The position numbers and the translations under genes are program-made. Source: Thermodesulfatator indicus DSM 15286 (GTDB lineage: Bacteria > Desulfobacterota > Thermodesulfobacteria > Thermodesulfobacteriales > Thermodesulfatatoraceae). From it: a stretch of 64,000 nt of DNA. The stretch is taken from NCBI RefSeq assembly GCF_000217795.1, contig NC_015681.1, forward strand, positions 1,727,244 to 1,791,243, written 5' to 3'. Positions within the stretch are counted from its first letter, which is position 1, and each line of letters starts with the position of its first letter. Below are positions 17,314 through 26,857 of the stretch, piece after piece. Below the pieces are notes generated by a model. That model had not been told where the DNA came from and did no database searches. It was given only the letters and a program-made list of their open reading frames with translations.

Positions 17314-18290
17314 TAGCGTCGGTTAAGCTCCCATTGCCAGGCGGTTTCTATGATGCGGGTCAAGTCATCGAACTTAGGTAAAAACCCTAAAAATTTTTTG
17401 ACATTCTCGCTTTTAGCTACGAGTATCGGTGGGTCTCCTGGCCGCCTTTCTTTTATTTCATAAGGAATGTCCCTTTTGGTTATCCGTTTAGCTTCTTCTA
17501 AAACTTCCTTTACCGAATAACCGTGGCCATAGCCACAATTCAAGGTAAGACTTTCTCCCTTGTTAAGCAGGTGTTCAAGGGCAAGGATATGGACTTCTGC
17601 CAAGTCGTTTACATGAATAAAGTCGCGAATACAGGTACCATCTGATGTGGGATAATCTGTGCCGAATAAGTAAAATTTTTCGCGCTTCCCGATGGCTGTT
17701 TGCAATAAAAGGGGGATTAGGTGAGTTTCTGGATTATGGGCTTCGCCTATAAGGCCTGAAGGGTCAGCTCCGGCAGCATTAAAATAGCGCAGAGAAACAT
17801 AGGGAAGACCGTAGGCATTATGGCAATCAGTGAGCATATTTTCTACCATGGCCTTGCTAGTCCCGTAAGGATTAATGGGCGAAACAGGATGTTCTTCAGG
17901 AATGGGGACTTCTTTAGGTACACCGTAAACCGCGGCACTTGAAGAAAAAATAAAGGCCGAGACTTTGTTTTCCACTGAAGCTTGTAATAGATTAACCGTG
18001 GCTGAGAGGTTATTTTCGTAGTATTTCAAAGGGTCAGTCACGCTTTCTGGTACCACGATATAAGCAGCAAAGTGCATTACGGCTATCGGCTTTTCCGCTT
18101 CAAAAAAACTTTTTAAAAAGGCCTTGTCTCTTAAGTCGCCCTTTACTAGCCGCGCGCCTAAGACTGCCTCACGGTGGCCAGCAGAAAGGTTGTCTAACAC
18201 AATCGGCTCATAACCTTTTTCTAAAAGAAGTTTCACCACGTGAGAGCCTATATAGCCAGCGCCCCCGGTTACTAGAATTTTTCGGGACAT
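17310..18290 (-). CDS. galE: UDP-glucose 4-epimerase
   Basis: This extended SDR enzyme interconverts UDP-glucose and UDP-galactose for polysaccharide synthesis. NAD-binding VTGGAGYIGSHV is at the N-terminus. IFSSSAAVYG and NPYGTSKAMVENML supply the catalytic Ser and the YxxxK pair. SLRYFNAAGADPSGLIGEAHNPETHLIP and CIRDFIHVNDLA are typical GalE segments. 326 residues is normal. It converges with the preceding gene, overlapping it by four bases. Confidence 0.95.
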   Translation of the reverse strand: MSRKILVTGGAGYIGSHVVKLLLEKGYEPIVLDNLSAGHREAVLGARLVKGDLRDKAFLKSFFEAEKPIAVMHFAAYIVVPESVTDPLKYYENNLSATVNLLQASVENKVSAFIFSSSAAVYGVPKEVPIPEEHPVSPINPYGTSKAMVENMLTDCHNAYGLPYVSLRYFNAAGADPSGLIGEAHNPETHLIPLLLQTAIGKREKFYLFGTDYPTSDGTCIRDFIHVNDLAEVHILALEHLLNKGESLTLNCGYGHGYSVKEVLEEAKRITKRDIPYEIKERRPGDPPILVAKSENVKKFLGFLPKFDDLTRIIETAWQWELNRRY

Positions 18291-18456
18291 AGGAAAACCT
18301 CTAAAAAGAATTTAGGCCAAGATATCATGGCTCTAGCGAGTGAAAAAGTCTCTTATCTGAGCAATTTTTAACTTCTCACCTATGCTTGCGAGCGAGCCAT
18401 AGGCGAGCAAAGCAATCTCGCCGCCGTAATCGTAGAGGTAGTGGCCTTCAGCTAAA

Positions 18457-18476
18457 GGGCACGGGTAGCCGTGCCC
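18457..18476 (-). terminator. hairpin terminator after hemB
   Basis: GGGCACGG (18457-18464) and CCGTGCCC (18469-18476) form a perfect 8-bp stem with a four-base loop, seven bases past the hemB stop. In the transcript it is followed by UUUAGC, a short U run. The rest of the 192-base gap up to galE holds a degenerate REP-like stretch at about 18382-18420. Confidence 0.65.
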
Positions 18477-18482
18477 ATAAGT

Positions 18483-19457
18483 TCACTTTGCCAGTTTTTT
18501 AGCTATTTCTTTTGCAAAATAAGTAAGTATTATGTCGGCGCCTGCACGACGAATAGAGATAAGGCTTTCCATCATAGCACGTTCTTCGTCAAGCCAACCA
18601 AGCTTTCCAGCAGCTTTAATCATAGCGTATTCCCCGCTTACCTGATAAGCAGCAATTGGATGGTTGAACTCTTCGCGTAGTCGCGTAATCACGTCAAGAT
18701 AGGGCATGGCAGGCTTTACCATCAAGATATCAGCACCCTCTTCTACGTCTAGGGTGGCTTCGCGCAGGGCTTCTCTGACGTTAGCTGGGTCCATCTGGTA
18801 GCTTCGCCTGTCCCCAAATTGAGGGGCTGATTCAGCCGCGTCTCTAAAAGGGCCGTAAAAGCTTGAGCAATATTTTACTGCGTAACTCATGATGGGAATA
18901 TGTGAAAAGCCTGCCTCATCAAGGGCTTCACGAATTCTGGCCACTCGGCCGTCCATCATGTCTGAAGGGGCTACCATGTCGGCTCCAGCTTTGGCGTGAG
19001 AGACGGCTACTCTGGCAAGCTGTTCAAGCGTAAGGTCATTATCCACCTCGCTGCCTTTAATAATTCCACAGTGACCGTGGCTGGTATACTCACAAAGGCA
19101 GACATCTGTGATTACTAGAAGTTCTGGCGCTATTTTCTTTATGGCCGAAATCGCCCGCTGAACAACTCCTTTTTTGGCGTAGGCCTCTGAGCCGATTTCG
19201 TCTTTTTGGGCCGGGATACCGAAGAGAATAACAGCTGGTAGGCCAAGGTCTATAATTTCTTTGATTTCTTCTTTCAAAAGATCTACTGAAAAGCGAAAAA
19301 CTCCGGGCATAGAGGGTACTTCTTCTTTAATACCGTGCCCTTCAACCACAAAAAGAGGATAAATAAGATGATTTAAAGAAAGTTCGGTTTCACGTACGAG
19401 GGATCGCAGGGTCTCATTTCGGCGGAGACGACGGGGCCTGTATTCAGGAAAGAACAT
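18483..19457 (-). CDS. hemB: porphobilinogen synthase (delta-aminolevulinate dehydratase)
   Basis: It condenses two 5-aminolevulinate molecules to porphobilinogen in tetrapyrrole synthesis. The zinc Cys triad is present in [15 protein letters not shown] (about 118-132). Schiff-base lysines lie in [19 protein letters not shown] and [13 protein letters not shown]. The phosphate/allosteric region is [16 protein letters not shown] at 19457 follows AAGGAGG by five bases; the longer frame to 19478 would begin upstream of that site. It supplies heme for the cytochromes and siroheme. Confidence 0.96.
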   Translation of the reverse strand: MFFPEYRPRRLRRNETLRSLVRETELSLNHLIYPLFVVEGHGIKEEVPSMPGVFRFSVDLLKEEIKEIIDLGLPAVILFGIPAQKDEIGSEAYAKKGVVQRAISAIKKIAPELLVITDVCLCEYTSHGHCGIIKGSEVDNDLTLEQLARVAVSHAKAGADMVAPSDMMDGRVARIREALDEAGFSHIPIMSYAVKYCSSFYGPFRDAAESAPQFGDRRSYQMDPANVREALREATLDVEEGADILMVKPAMPYLDVITRLREEFNHPIAAYQVSGEYAMIKAAGKLGWLDEERAMMESLISIRRAGADIILTYFAKEIAKKLAK

Positions 19458-19516
19458 AATGGCCTCCTTTTTTGTCAAAGGATTTTAAATGAAAAAGAAA
19501 AAAAGGCAAAATTTAT

Positions 19517-19534
19517 ACTTTCTAAATAGAAAGT
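19517..19534. promoter_or_regulatory. palindromic operator-like site between hemB and the MFS gene
   Basis: ACTTTCTAAATAGAAAGT has perfect 8-base arms with a two-base centre. It sits 22 bases before the MFS start and 60 before hemB, in an otherwise AT-rich gap. Such sites often bind dimeric repressors; the regulator is unknown. Confidence 0.4.
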
Positions 19535-19555
19535 TTCTGTTAAAAGTTTCCCACC

Positions 19556-20713
19556 ATGGATTCTCCAAAATCTAAATTTAAAACTCTGGAGATTTTTTTA
19601 CTTTCTCTGGCCCATTTTGTCCACGATGTTTACACGGCTTTTTTATCACCACTTCTTCCTCTTTTAATGGATAAATTATCTCTTTCTTTGACACGAGGAG
19701 GTTCTCTGGCCGCAGTAATGCAACTTCCTTCGTTGATAAATCCTCTTTTAGGACTTTTAGCAGACAGAGTGAACCTTAAATATTTTGTAGTATTTGCCCC
19801 GGCCTTTACCGCTATATTCATGAGCCTTATAGGTCTTGCGCCAAATTATCTAATTTTGCTTTTTATGCTTTTTATGGCCGGTATAAGTGTAGCGGTGTTC
19901 CACGTACCTGCTCCAGTGCTTATTGCCAGGATGGCTGGCTCACGAAAAGGCCTGGCCATGAGCTTTTTTATGGTTGGGGGAGAGCTTGCTCGAACTGTAG
20001 GGCCAATTATAGCTGTAACTCTTGTGGCCATGAGAGGTCTGGACGGATTTTGGCCAATCATGTTTGCCGGTATTGCCACGTCTGGAATACTCTTTTGGCG
20101 TCTTAGAAATGTCGATCTCTCTATTCATAAGTCAACAAAGAATTTAGCCCTTTCTCGAACTTTTATAAACCTTAAGCATATATTCTTGCCGCTTGCTGGA
20201 ATTATAGCTGCCAGAAGTTTTATGCACGGGGTTTTAACTACTTTTTTACCAACCTATATCAAGACCCAAAGCGGAAATTTATGGCTGGCCGGATTAGCCC
20301 TAAGTGTTCTTGAAGCTGCTGGTGTTGTTGGTGTGTTAATTGCCGGGCCGTTGAGTGATTTTCTAGGCCGCCAAAAGACACTGGCTATTTCTTTAATAGG
20401 TGCTCCAGTTTTTATTCTATTGTTTTTAGAAAGTAGCGGAATATGGCAGTTTCTGGCTTTGATTGGCTGTGGAGCTACTTTACTTTCTACTACACCGGTT
20501 ATGCTAGCCCTAGTTCAAGAACATGCTAAAGAAAGTCCTGCTACAGCCAACGGCATTTTTATGATGTTATCATTTGTATTTAGGTCTTCTATAGTAATAT
20601 TTATAGGGTTCCTTGCAGATAGATTAGGCCTCCATACTACTTATTTTATTAGTGCCTTGGTAGGAATGCTTGGTATCCCCTTTCTTTTCTTTTTGCCCAA
20701 AAAGTCAAATTAA
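19556..20713 (+). CDS. major facilitator superfamily transporter, fosmidomycin-resistance (Fsr)-like
   Basis: The 385 residues form about twelve membrane helices. The N-terminal signature LAHFVHDVYTAFLSPLLPLL resembles Fsr-type MFS carriers, and GLLADR fills the loop 2-3 motif position. GPLSDFLGRQKTLAISLIG opens the second half's equivalent loop. The substrate cannot be read; Fsr relatives export drugs or organic anions. No strong ribosome site precedes the ATG. A palindrome just upstream suggests its own regulation. Confidence 0.85.
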   Translation: MDSPKSKFKTLEIFLLSLAHFVHDVYTAFLSPLLPLLMDKLSLSLTRGGSLAAVMQLPSLINPLLGLLADRVNLKYFVVFAPAFTAIFMSLIGLAPNYLILLFMLFMAGISVAVFHVPAPVLIARMAGSRKGLAMSFFMVGGELARTVGPIIAVTLVAMRGLDGFWPIMFAGIATSGILFWRLRNVDLSIHKSTKNLALSRTFINLKHIFLPLAGIIAARSFMHGVLTTFLPTYIKTQSGNLWLAGLALSVLEAAGVVGVLIAGPLSDFLGRQKTLAISLIGAPVFILLFLESSGIWQFLALIGCGATLLSTTPVMLALVQEHAKESPATANGIFMMLSFVFRSSIVIFIGFLADRLGLHTTYFISALVGMLGIPFLFFLPKKSN

Positions 20714-20842
20714 TAACCAACGTTTTTTCTCAGTCGATACCAATTGGTTACTGCGAGGCCAGGTGAAGACCGAAGTAGTAGAAACGCAAATTTTGTTCCA
20801 AGATGGGACGTTCTGAAAGCATTGTTTTTTGGGTATTTTGAA

Positions 20843-20937
20843 GGTAAAAATTTTTTATTTTGGTTTTTTGACGGAAAAAATTTTCCCCTTCTAGTGGAAA
20901 AATTTTCTACTTTTTTAAAAGGGAAAATTTTTTCCAC
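20843..20937. repeat. cluster of GG-A5-T4 repeats ending in a long inverted repeat
   Basis: Four related A-tract units begin at 20843, 20873, 20896 and 20921 (GGTAAAAATTTT, GGAAAAAATTTT, GGAAAAATTTT, GGGAAAATTTT). The last two form the inverted arms GTGGAAAAATTTTC (20894-20907) and GAAAATTTTTTCCAC (20923-20937), differing by one base. A TTTGCCTGTCCCC motif follows at 20946. The weak frame through it codes a repeat-derived peptide and is not called a gene. Confidence 0.6.
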
Positions 20938-21005
20938 TTAATTTATTTGCCTGTCCCCAAAAAGCAGGGTTAAATTTTAACAATTTATGGGAGGGACTTT
21001 GTATT

Positions 21006-21401
21006 ATGATTAAAACCATCACGGTTAAAACCAATCGTCAGACAGAACTGGTTGATATCACTGATCAGGTGGCCCCTTTGGTGGCAGGGGTGGAAAGCGG
21101 CATTTGTTTTCTTTATTGTCCGCATACCACTGCTGGCATCATTATAAACGAAGGGGCTGATCCGGCGGTAGCTGACGATGTAATTTCAGTTTTAAACCAC
21201 TTTGTGCCCTGGAAGTTTTCCTATAAACACCTGGAGGGCAACTCACCGGCTCACGTAAAGGCGGTTTTAACCGGCCCGGGCACCTTTGTTTTTATAGAAA
21301 ACGGAAAACTTAAGCTTGGCACCTGGCAGCGTATATTTTTTGCCGAATACGACGGGCCGCGTACCCGCAAAATTTATGTTAAAGTTATGGCCGACAAATA
21401 A
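21006..21401 (+). CDS. YjbQ/UPF0047 family protein
   Basis: This 131-residue protein is a conserved single-domain trimer-former whose members show weak thiamine-phosphate synthase activity. Family signatures include CPHTTAGIIINEGADP (the probable catalytic His/Thr region), HLEGNSPAHVKAVLTGP and LGTWQRIFFAEYDGPRTRKI. GGGAGGG lies about ten bases before the ATG. ssb follows after 15 bases. Confidence 0.92.
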   Translation: MIKTITVKTNRQTELVDITDQVAPLVAGVESGICFLYCPHTTAGIIINEGADPAVADDVISVLNHFVPWKFSYKHLEGNSPAHVKAVLTGPGTFVFIENGKLKLGTWQRIFFAEYDGPRTRKIYVKVMADK

Positions 21402-21416
21402 TCCGAGGAGAATTTT

Positions 21417-21830
21417 ATGAGTGTGAATAAAGTTATTCTCATAGGGCGCCTTGGAGCCGACCCTGAAATTCGTTACACCGCTGATGGCCAGCCGGTGGCC
21501 ACTTTTAGGCTGGCTACCTCTGAGCGATGGACGGACAAGAACGGCCAGCGCCAGGAAAGAACAGAGTGGCACCGTGTAGTGGCTTTTGGCAAATTAGCTG
21601 AAATTTGCGGGGAATATTTGTCTAAAGGCCGCCAGGTTTATATAGAAGGGCGCCTTCAGACCCGTTCTTACGAAGACCGCGACGGCATAAAACGTTACGT
21701 GACAGAAATCGTCGCTCAGAATATGCAAATGCTTGGCCGCCGTGACGAAGTCTCAGCTGGCCCAGCTCCCAGTGCTGGGACTAGCGATTTTGTTGATGAG
21801 CCACCCCCAGACGAAGACTTGCCTTTTTAG
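21417..21830 (+). CDS. ssb: single-stranded DNA-binding protein
   Basis: The OB-fold domain spans about residues 1-105, with [22 protein letters not shown] and [17 protein letters not shown]. The linker is short, and the acidic tip [11 protein letters not shown] is the conserved protein-docking tail. At 137 residues it is a compact bacterial SSB. CGAGGAG precedes the start. It lies outside the rpsF-rpsR operon, where many bacteria keep it. Confidence 0.96.
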   Translation: MSVNKVILIGRLGADPEIRYTADGQPVATFRLATSERWTDKNGQRQERTEWHRVVAFGKLAEICGEYLSKGRQVYIEGRLQTRSYEDRDGIKRYVTEIVAQNMQMLGRRDEVSAGPAPSAGTSDFVDEPPPDEDLPF

Positions 21831-21977
21831 CAGGCGGTAAAAGACTTTACTTCGTTCTCTAGAAGAAATCGGCAAGTGTGGGTGATGAGCTGGTTTAATT
21901 ACTTTTTAGCATTCTCTTCAGGCACTATAAGCCTGAGATTATTAATCCGAGTATTTTTTATACGACAAAGTATAGCC

Positions 21978-22095
21978 GCTGACATAATCGCTAAAGCAAA
22001 GTAACCTTAGCTGTCACGGCGAGGTCTCGTTAGAGGTCGAAGCAGTCTCAGGGATTGCTTCGCTTCGCTCGCAATAGCTCAATTGTCGCCTATTT
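21978..22095. repeat. REP-type composite repeat, copy 2 (118 bp)
   Basis: This is a near-identical second copy of 73-190, in the same orientation, with the same boundaries and length. It lies in the 460-base gap between ssb and smc, where I see no other feature. Confidence 0.85.
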
Positions 22096-22290
22096 GGCTC
22101 TCCCCTTAGTAGAGAAATAAATTTTATCTTTTGTTATCTCTGGTAAGGAGAATGTATCCACAAACGGCCGCGTGGGCTCCAATTATCTTGCTCCTTCGGG
22201 ACAAGGCAAAGCAATCTAACAGGAAAAGTATCAAGTAGGGCATGGGAAAAACTTGCCGACTGTTAGTTTTTCGTTAAATTTTTCCGGGAA

Positions 22291-25200
22291 ATGAGAATCA
22301 AGCGTCTAGAAATTTTTGGTTTCAAATCCTTCCCTAAAAAGGTAAACATAGTTTTCCCTTCAGGGATTTCAGCCATAGTAGGGCCTAACGGTTGTGGCAA
22401 AAGTAACCTGGTAGATGCCCTTCGCTGGATCCTGGGGGAGCAAAACCCGCGTTTTTTACGCGTAAGAGAAATGACTGACCTCATTTATGCCGGCGAAAAT
22501 GGCCATCGTCCGGATTTTGCTGAGGTGAAGCTAATTTTAGATAACGATAAAAAAGAAGGCCCTAAAGACCTGGCGCAACTTAATGAAATCTCTGTGGCCA
22601 GACGCCTTTATCGCGACGGCGAAAGCGAGTTTTATCTCAATAATCGTCCCTGCCGTTTAAAAGATATTGTTTATCTCTTTCTTGATACAGGGGTCCATGC
22701 CAGGGGCTACGGCATTATTGATCAGGGAAGGGTTTCTCAATTTTTAGAGTTAAGCCCTAAGGAAAGACGTCGCTTTTTGGAAGAGCTGGCCGGCATTGCC
22801 CGCTTTAAAGTAAAAAAAGAAGAAACCGAAAGGCAGCTTTCCAGGACAAAAGAAAATTTAAACCGTATAAAAGATATCTTAACTGAAGTAGAATCTCGCT
22901 TAACAGAACTAAAAGAACAGGCCAAAAAAGCAGAGGAATATCTTAAACTTCAAGAAGAAATAAGAGATTTAAGTCTTAAAAAGTTTGATTATCTATTTAG
23001 GCAAGCTAGAGATAAACAGCAAGAAGTTTCTGAAAAAATAGCTTCTTTAAAAGAAGAAGTAAAAAATATTTCATTACAAATAAATCAACTTGAGCCCCAA
23101 AAAGACGAAAAAGAAGCTCTTATTTTACTTTTAAAACAGGAAATTGAAAAAATAAAAGCTGATTTTAATGAAGTAGATAAAAAGTTAAAAAATAAAGAAA
23201 AAGTCTTCCATGAATTACTTAAAGAAGAGAGTAATATTGGTCAAAAAACCGTTAGAATAAAAGAAAAAATTGCCGGAAAAAAAGAAAGAATAGAAGCTAT
23301 TAAAAAGAGAATTTTAGAAATAAAAAGCGAAAAAGAATTAGTTAATGAAAAAATTGTTAATAGCCAGGATGAGCTTAAAAATTTGCACAGAGATAGACAA
23401 GAACTTTTTAAAGAAAAAGACGCTTTGGAAAAGAATATCAAAAATATAAAAGAAAGTCTTTTTAAAATAAAATACGAGATAGACGAAAAAAGGAAGTTAA
23501 AACAAAAAAATAATCAAATTCTTGAAACTAAATTAAAAGAATTACAAAAAATTGATCAAGAAATCAAAACTCTTGAGAAGAGATATAAAAAAAGTTTAGA
23601 GAAACAGAAAGAGCTTGAAATTAAAAAAGAAAATTTAGATAAAAGACAAAAAGAACTCTCAAAAAAAATAGAAAATCTTGAATTAAAAATTGAAGAGAAA
23701 AAAATAATTCTTGAACGAGAAAGAGAAAAAATATCTGATCTACGTTTAAAAATAAAAGAAGTAACTTCAGAAATAGAATGGTTAAAGCAAATAATAAAAG
23801 ACAGAAAATCAGAGGCTGAAAAACTCTTAAAAAATAAAGGTTTTGACGTTCTTAGTGTTTTTGAAACTATAGAATTAGCACCTGAAGAAGAAAAAATAGC
23901 TGAACTGGCCTTCCCAGAACTCTTAGAGGCTATTTATTTTAAAGATAAAGAGACCTGCCAAAAAGCTATCAATGTCCTTAAAAAAGAAAAAATTCAGGCT
24001 TTAATTGTCTATAATAAAAATCCAAGCCTTTTAATAAAGGCAAAAATAAAAAACATATCATTAAAAGACGAGATTGACTTAACTGAAAAACAGGCTGTTG
24101 TTACTCTTCAAGGGGAATTATGGGATCCAGATGGCATATTTCGTTTAAAGGGTAAAGTCTCTTCATTATTGACTCATAAAAAAATGCTTGATGAAAAAAT
24201 CAAATTTCTTCCCAAAACAAAAGAAGAACTACTTGAAAAAGAAAAAAATTTTAAAGAAATAAATAAAATTTTAGAAAATCTAAAAAGAGAATATACTGAA
24301 AATATAAAATTTAAAAAGCAGCTGAATAACGAACTACAAAGTATAGAATCTAGTCTTAAAAAGATTGCTCTTGATACTGAAAAAGCAATTCAAAGAAAAG
24401 AATTATTAGAAAAGCAAAAGCAACAAATTAATAAAGAAATAGTAAGCTTGAAAGAGGTTATTAGTCAAATAGAATTAGATAATTTACTAAAGGAAAAAGA
24501 TAATTTACAGTCAGAACTGCATAAGCTTGAAGAACAATTTAAACTGAAAAATAAACAGCTCAAAGCTGTTTTGGCCAAAATAAGAGCAATAGAATTAGAA
24601 ATTACAGCTAACAAGGAAAAATTTAATCAACTTATAAAAGAAGAAAAAAGAATACTTCAAGAGGAAACTAGCTTAGCTAGAGACATTGAAAAGCTCCATG
24701 AAGAAAAATTTATCTATGAAGAGAAGTTAAATGATCTAAAAAAAGAAATTGCTAATATTAAAAAAGACATAGATTCCCTTTTAGAAAAAAGAGAACAATT
24801 ACAAAATGAAATAAATGCTAAGCAAAAGGATTATCAACAAATTGATGAGTTTTTAAAAGAACTAACAAAATCTTTAGAAGTCTTGAAAAATGAGAAACAG
24901 CAAAAAGAAAAGAAACTCCATCGTCTGGAAATAGATCTAGCGGAAATAGAGCTTACTTTAAGCCATTTAAGAGAGCAGGCAAAAGAACAATTTAATATCG
25001 ACCTCCCCTTAGAACAAAATACTTCAGATCTTTCTTTAGCTCAGATAGAAAAAATCTTAAAGGAGAAAAAAGAAGAGTTTAATTCTTTTGGTCCTGTCAA
25101 TCTGCAAGCTATTGAAGAACTTCAAAAGACAGAAGAAAGAAGGGCTTTTCTTTTGGAACAAAAGGCAGACCTTGAGAAGGCAATTGACGATTTAATTTCT

Positions 25201-25680
25201 GCGGTTAAGCAGATTGATCGCACCTGTCGTGAAAAGTTAAAAGAGGCCCTTAAGGCGGCTAATTTAAAACTTGCCGAAATTTTTCCGTTGCTTTTTGAGG
25301 GAGGCCAAGCCGAGCTTCAGTTTACCGAAAACGATGATCCTCTTGAGGCCGGGCTTGATTTGGTTATCAAGTTGCCTGGTAAACCCATAAGGCATCTTTC
25401 CATGCTTTCGGGAGGAGAAAAGGCCCTTACGGCTCTGGCGGTGCTCTGTGCCTTTTACCTGGTCAAACCCGGGCCATTCTGTATCCTTGACGAAGTTGAC
25501 GCTCCACTTGACGAAGCCAATACCGAAAAATTCATTCGTTTGTTACAGGAGCTTTCCAAATATTCACAGATAATTCTGGTAACACACAATAAACGGGTTA
25601 TGGAACACGCCGATCTCCTGATTGGTGTAACCATGGAGGAAAAAGGTATTTCTAAGATAGTCAGCGTTTCTCTTTCCTAG
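22291..25680 (+). CDS. smc: chromosome segregation ATPase SMC
   Basis: This condensin subunit folds and segregates the chromosome. The N-terminal Walker A is VGPNGCGKSNLVDALRWILGEQ. Two long coiled coils flank a hinge at about residues 515-640. The C-terminal head has the LSGGEKALTALAVLCAFYL signature and CILDEVDAPLDEANTEKF Walker B. 1129 residues is typical. The coil-coding DNA (about 22,940-25,060) is far more A-rich than the head segments, matching its Lys/Glu/Ile composition rather than foreign origin. No strong ribosome site precedes the ATG. ScpA/ScpB are not in the window. Confidence 0.96.
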   Translation: MRIKRLEIFGFKSFPKKVNIVFPSGISAIVGPNGCGKSNLVDALRWILGEQNPRFLRVREMTDLIYAGENGHRPDFAEVKLILDNDKKEGPKDLAQLNEISVARRLYRDGESEFYLNNRPCRLKDIVYLFLDTGVHARGYGIIDQGRVSQFLELSPKERRRFLEELAGIARFKVKKEETERQLSRTKENLNRIKDILTEVESRLTELKEQAKKAEEYLKLQEEIRDLSLKKFDYLFRQARDKQQEVSEKIASLKEEVKNISLQINQLEPQKDEKEALILLLKQEIEKIKADFNEVDKKLKNKEKVFHELLKEESNIGQKTVRIKEKIAGKKERIEAIKKRILEIKSEKELVNEKIVNSQDELKNLHRDRQELFKEKDALEKNIKNIKESLFKIKYEIDEKRKLKQKNNQILETKLKELQKIDQEIKTLEKRYKKSLEKQKELEIKKENLDKRQKELSKKIENLELKIEEKKIILEREREKISDLRLKIKEVTSEIEWLKQIIKDRKSEAEKLLKNKGFDVLSVFETIELAPEEEKIAELAFPELLEAIYFKDKETCQKAINVLKKEKIQALIVYNKNPSLLIKAKIKNISLKDEIDLTEKQAVVTLQGELWDPDGIFRLKGKVSSLLTHKKMLDEKIKFLPKTKEELLEKEKNFKEINKILENLKREYTENIKFKKQLNNELQSIESSLKKIALDTEKAIQRKELLEKQKQQINKEIVSLKEVISQIELDNLLKEKDNLQSELHKLEEQFKLKNKQLKAVLAKIRAIELEITANKEKFNQLIKEEKRILQEETSLARDIEKLHEEKFIYEEKLNDLKKEIANIKKDIDSLLEKREQLQNEINAKQKDYQQIDEFLKELTKSLEVLKNEKQQKEKKLHRLEIDLAEIELTLSHLREQAKEQFNIDLPLEQNTSDLSLAQIEKILKEKKEEFNSFGPVNLQAIEELQKTEERRAFLLEQKADLEKAIDDLISAVKQIDRTCREKLKEALKAANLKLAEIFPLLFEGGQAELQFTENDDPLEAGLDLVIKLPGKPIRHLSMLSGGEKALTALAVLCAFYLVKPGPFCILDEVDAPLDEANTEKFIRLLQELSKYSQIILVTHNKRVMEHADLLIGVTMEEKGISKIVSVSLS

Positions 25681-25690
25681 AAGAGGAGGG

Positions 25691-25714
25691 AAGAGGGGCC
25701 CTTGCGCCCCTCTT
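25691..25714. terminator. bidirectional terminator between smc and rplI
   Basis: AAGAGGGGC (25691-25699) and GCCCCTCTT (25706-25714) form a perfect 9-bp stem with a six-base loop, between two convergent genes. U runs are short on both sides. Confidence 0.7.
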
Positions 25715-25715
25715 G

Positions 25716-26162
25716 TTAGCTCAAAGGAACAACTTTTACTTTGATGTGAGCGGTAACATCAGCTGAAAGCTTTATAGGGACGACATATTCACCCAGTTTT
25801 TTGATGGGTTCTTCAAGAAGGACCTGTTTTTTAGCGATTTCAAAGCCCTTTTCTTTTAAGGCGTTGACGATTTCCGTAGCAGACACGGAACCATAAAGGC
25901 GGTCTTCTTCTACCACACGCTGAGGGATTTCAAGTTCAACTTCGTTAAGACGTTCAGCTTCAGACATGAGCTTGCGGCGAATGCGTTCGGCCTTGGCCAG
26001 GATTATCTGGCGTTCTCTTTCAATGGCCTTAAGGCTTTTTTTGCTGGCCGGGATAGCCAAGCCTTTTGGGATTAAATAATTACGGGCGTAACCCGGTTTA
26101 ACGGTAACTACATCTCCAGGGGCGCCTAAATTGGGAACATATTCTTTAAGGATAACCTGCAT
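25716..26162 (-). CDS. rplI: 50S ribosomal protein L9
   Basis: 148 residues in two domains. The N-terminal rRNA-binding domain begins MQVILKEYVPNLGAPGDVV and has GYARNYLIPKGLA. A long helix joins it to the C-terminal domain (LYGSVSATEIVNAL). It is last in the rpsF-rpsR-rplI operon, 10 bases after rpsR, with a ribosome site before the ATG. Confidence 0.97.
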   Translation of the reverse strand: MQVILKEYVPNLGAPGDVVTVKPGYARNYLIPKGLAIPASKKSLKAIERERQIILAKAERIRRKLMSEAERLNEVELEIPQRVVEEDRLYGSVSATEIVNALKEKGFEIAKKQVLLEEPIKKLGEYVVPIKLSADVTAHIKVKVVPLS

Positions 26163-26172
26163 GGGTAACCTC

Positions 26173-26448
26173 CTATCTCACGAACTCTGCGTCTTCAATG
26201 TCAGCAATAAAAGGCAAGAGGGCCATAATGCGAGCCCGTTTAATAGCTGTGGTTAGCTGACGCTGATGTTTAGCACAAGTGCCAGTCTGCCGACGGGGAA
26301 TAATTTTGCCTCTTTCGGTGATAAAGGCCTTGAGTATTTCGGGTTCTTTATAGTCAATCTTCAAATTGGGATCAGCGCAAAAACGACATATTTTTTTACG
26401 CGGATAAAACCGACGACGTCTTACTGTGCTTTGGGTATCGTTGGCCAT
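26173..26448 (-). CDS. rpsR: 30S ribosomal protein S18 (zinc-ribbon form)
   Basis: The 91 residues include the S18 core [25 protein letters not shown] and [20 protein letters not shown]. Cysteines in [10 protein letters not shown] and GTCAKHQ make this the Cys-containing form of S18, which can bind a metal. GGAGGAAATC precedes the start. It follows rpsF by 11 bases. Confidence 0.97.
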   Translation of the reverse strand: MANDTQSTVRRRRFYPRKKICRFCADPNLKIDYKEPEILKAFITERGKIIPRRQTGTCAKHQRQLTTAIKRARIMALLPFIADIEDAEFVR

Positions 26449-26459
26449 GATTTCCTCCT

Positions 26460-26783
26460 TTACGCAGCTAGAGTTTCTGGTTCGTATTTTTCGTCAAGCT
26501 TGACCACGATAAACCGCATAATTCTTTCGTCTATACGGAAAGTCTGTTCAAGCTTAGGCGGAGTTTGGGCCGGCGCCGCAAACTCCATGAGGTAATAGTA
26601 ACCCTGACGCTTTTTCTCAATGGGATAGGCAAGTTTTCGCATGCCCCAATCGTCTTGCTTGAGGACTTCGCCACCGTCTTGCTGGATAATTTGCGAGATT
26701 TTCTCTACGATTTCGTCTTTGGCGTCAGTATGATCCGGGTGGATCACAAAAAGGGTTTCGTACTTACGTAACTTCTCTGCCAT
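26460..26783 (-). CDS. rpsF: 30S ribosomal protein S6
   Basis: The 107-residue ferredoxin-like protein binds S18 in the 30S platform. [12 protein letters not shown] opens it; [25 protein letters not shown] is the family core. AAAGGAGG precedes the start. First gene of rpsF-rpsR-rplI; rpsF usually autoregulates such operons, but I did not identify the RNA element. Confidence 0.97.
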   Translation of the reverse strand: MAEKLRKYETLFVIHPDHTDAKDEIVEKISQIIQQDGGEVLKQDDWGMRKLAYPIEKKRQGYYYLMEFAAPAQTPPKLEQTFRIDERIMRFIVVKLDEKYEPETLAA

Positions 26784-26857
26784 ACTTTCCTCCTTTTGGA
26801 CTTATTTTAGGCCCCTTGCGGAGCAAGGAGGTGCCTTCTCTAATTTAATAAAAATTT

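Noticed and set aside
20744-20941. Open frame with repeated GKNF-type units
   Set aside because: Arises from the A-tract repeat cluster and has no start signal or family.
22940-25060. Sharp drop in GC within smc, resembling foreign DNA
   Set aside because: It matches the Lys/Glu/Ile coiled-coil composition and the flanks are normal SMC heads.
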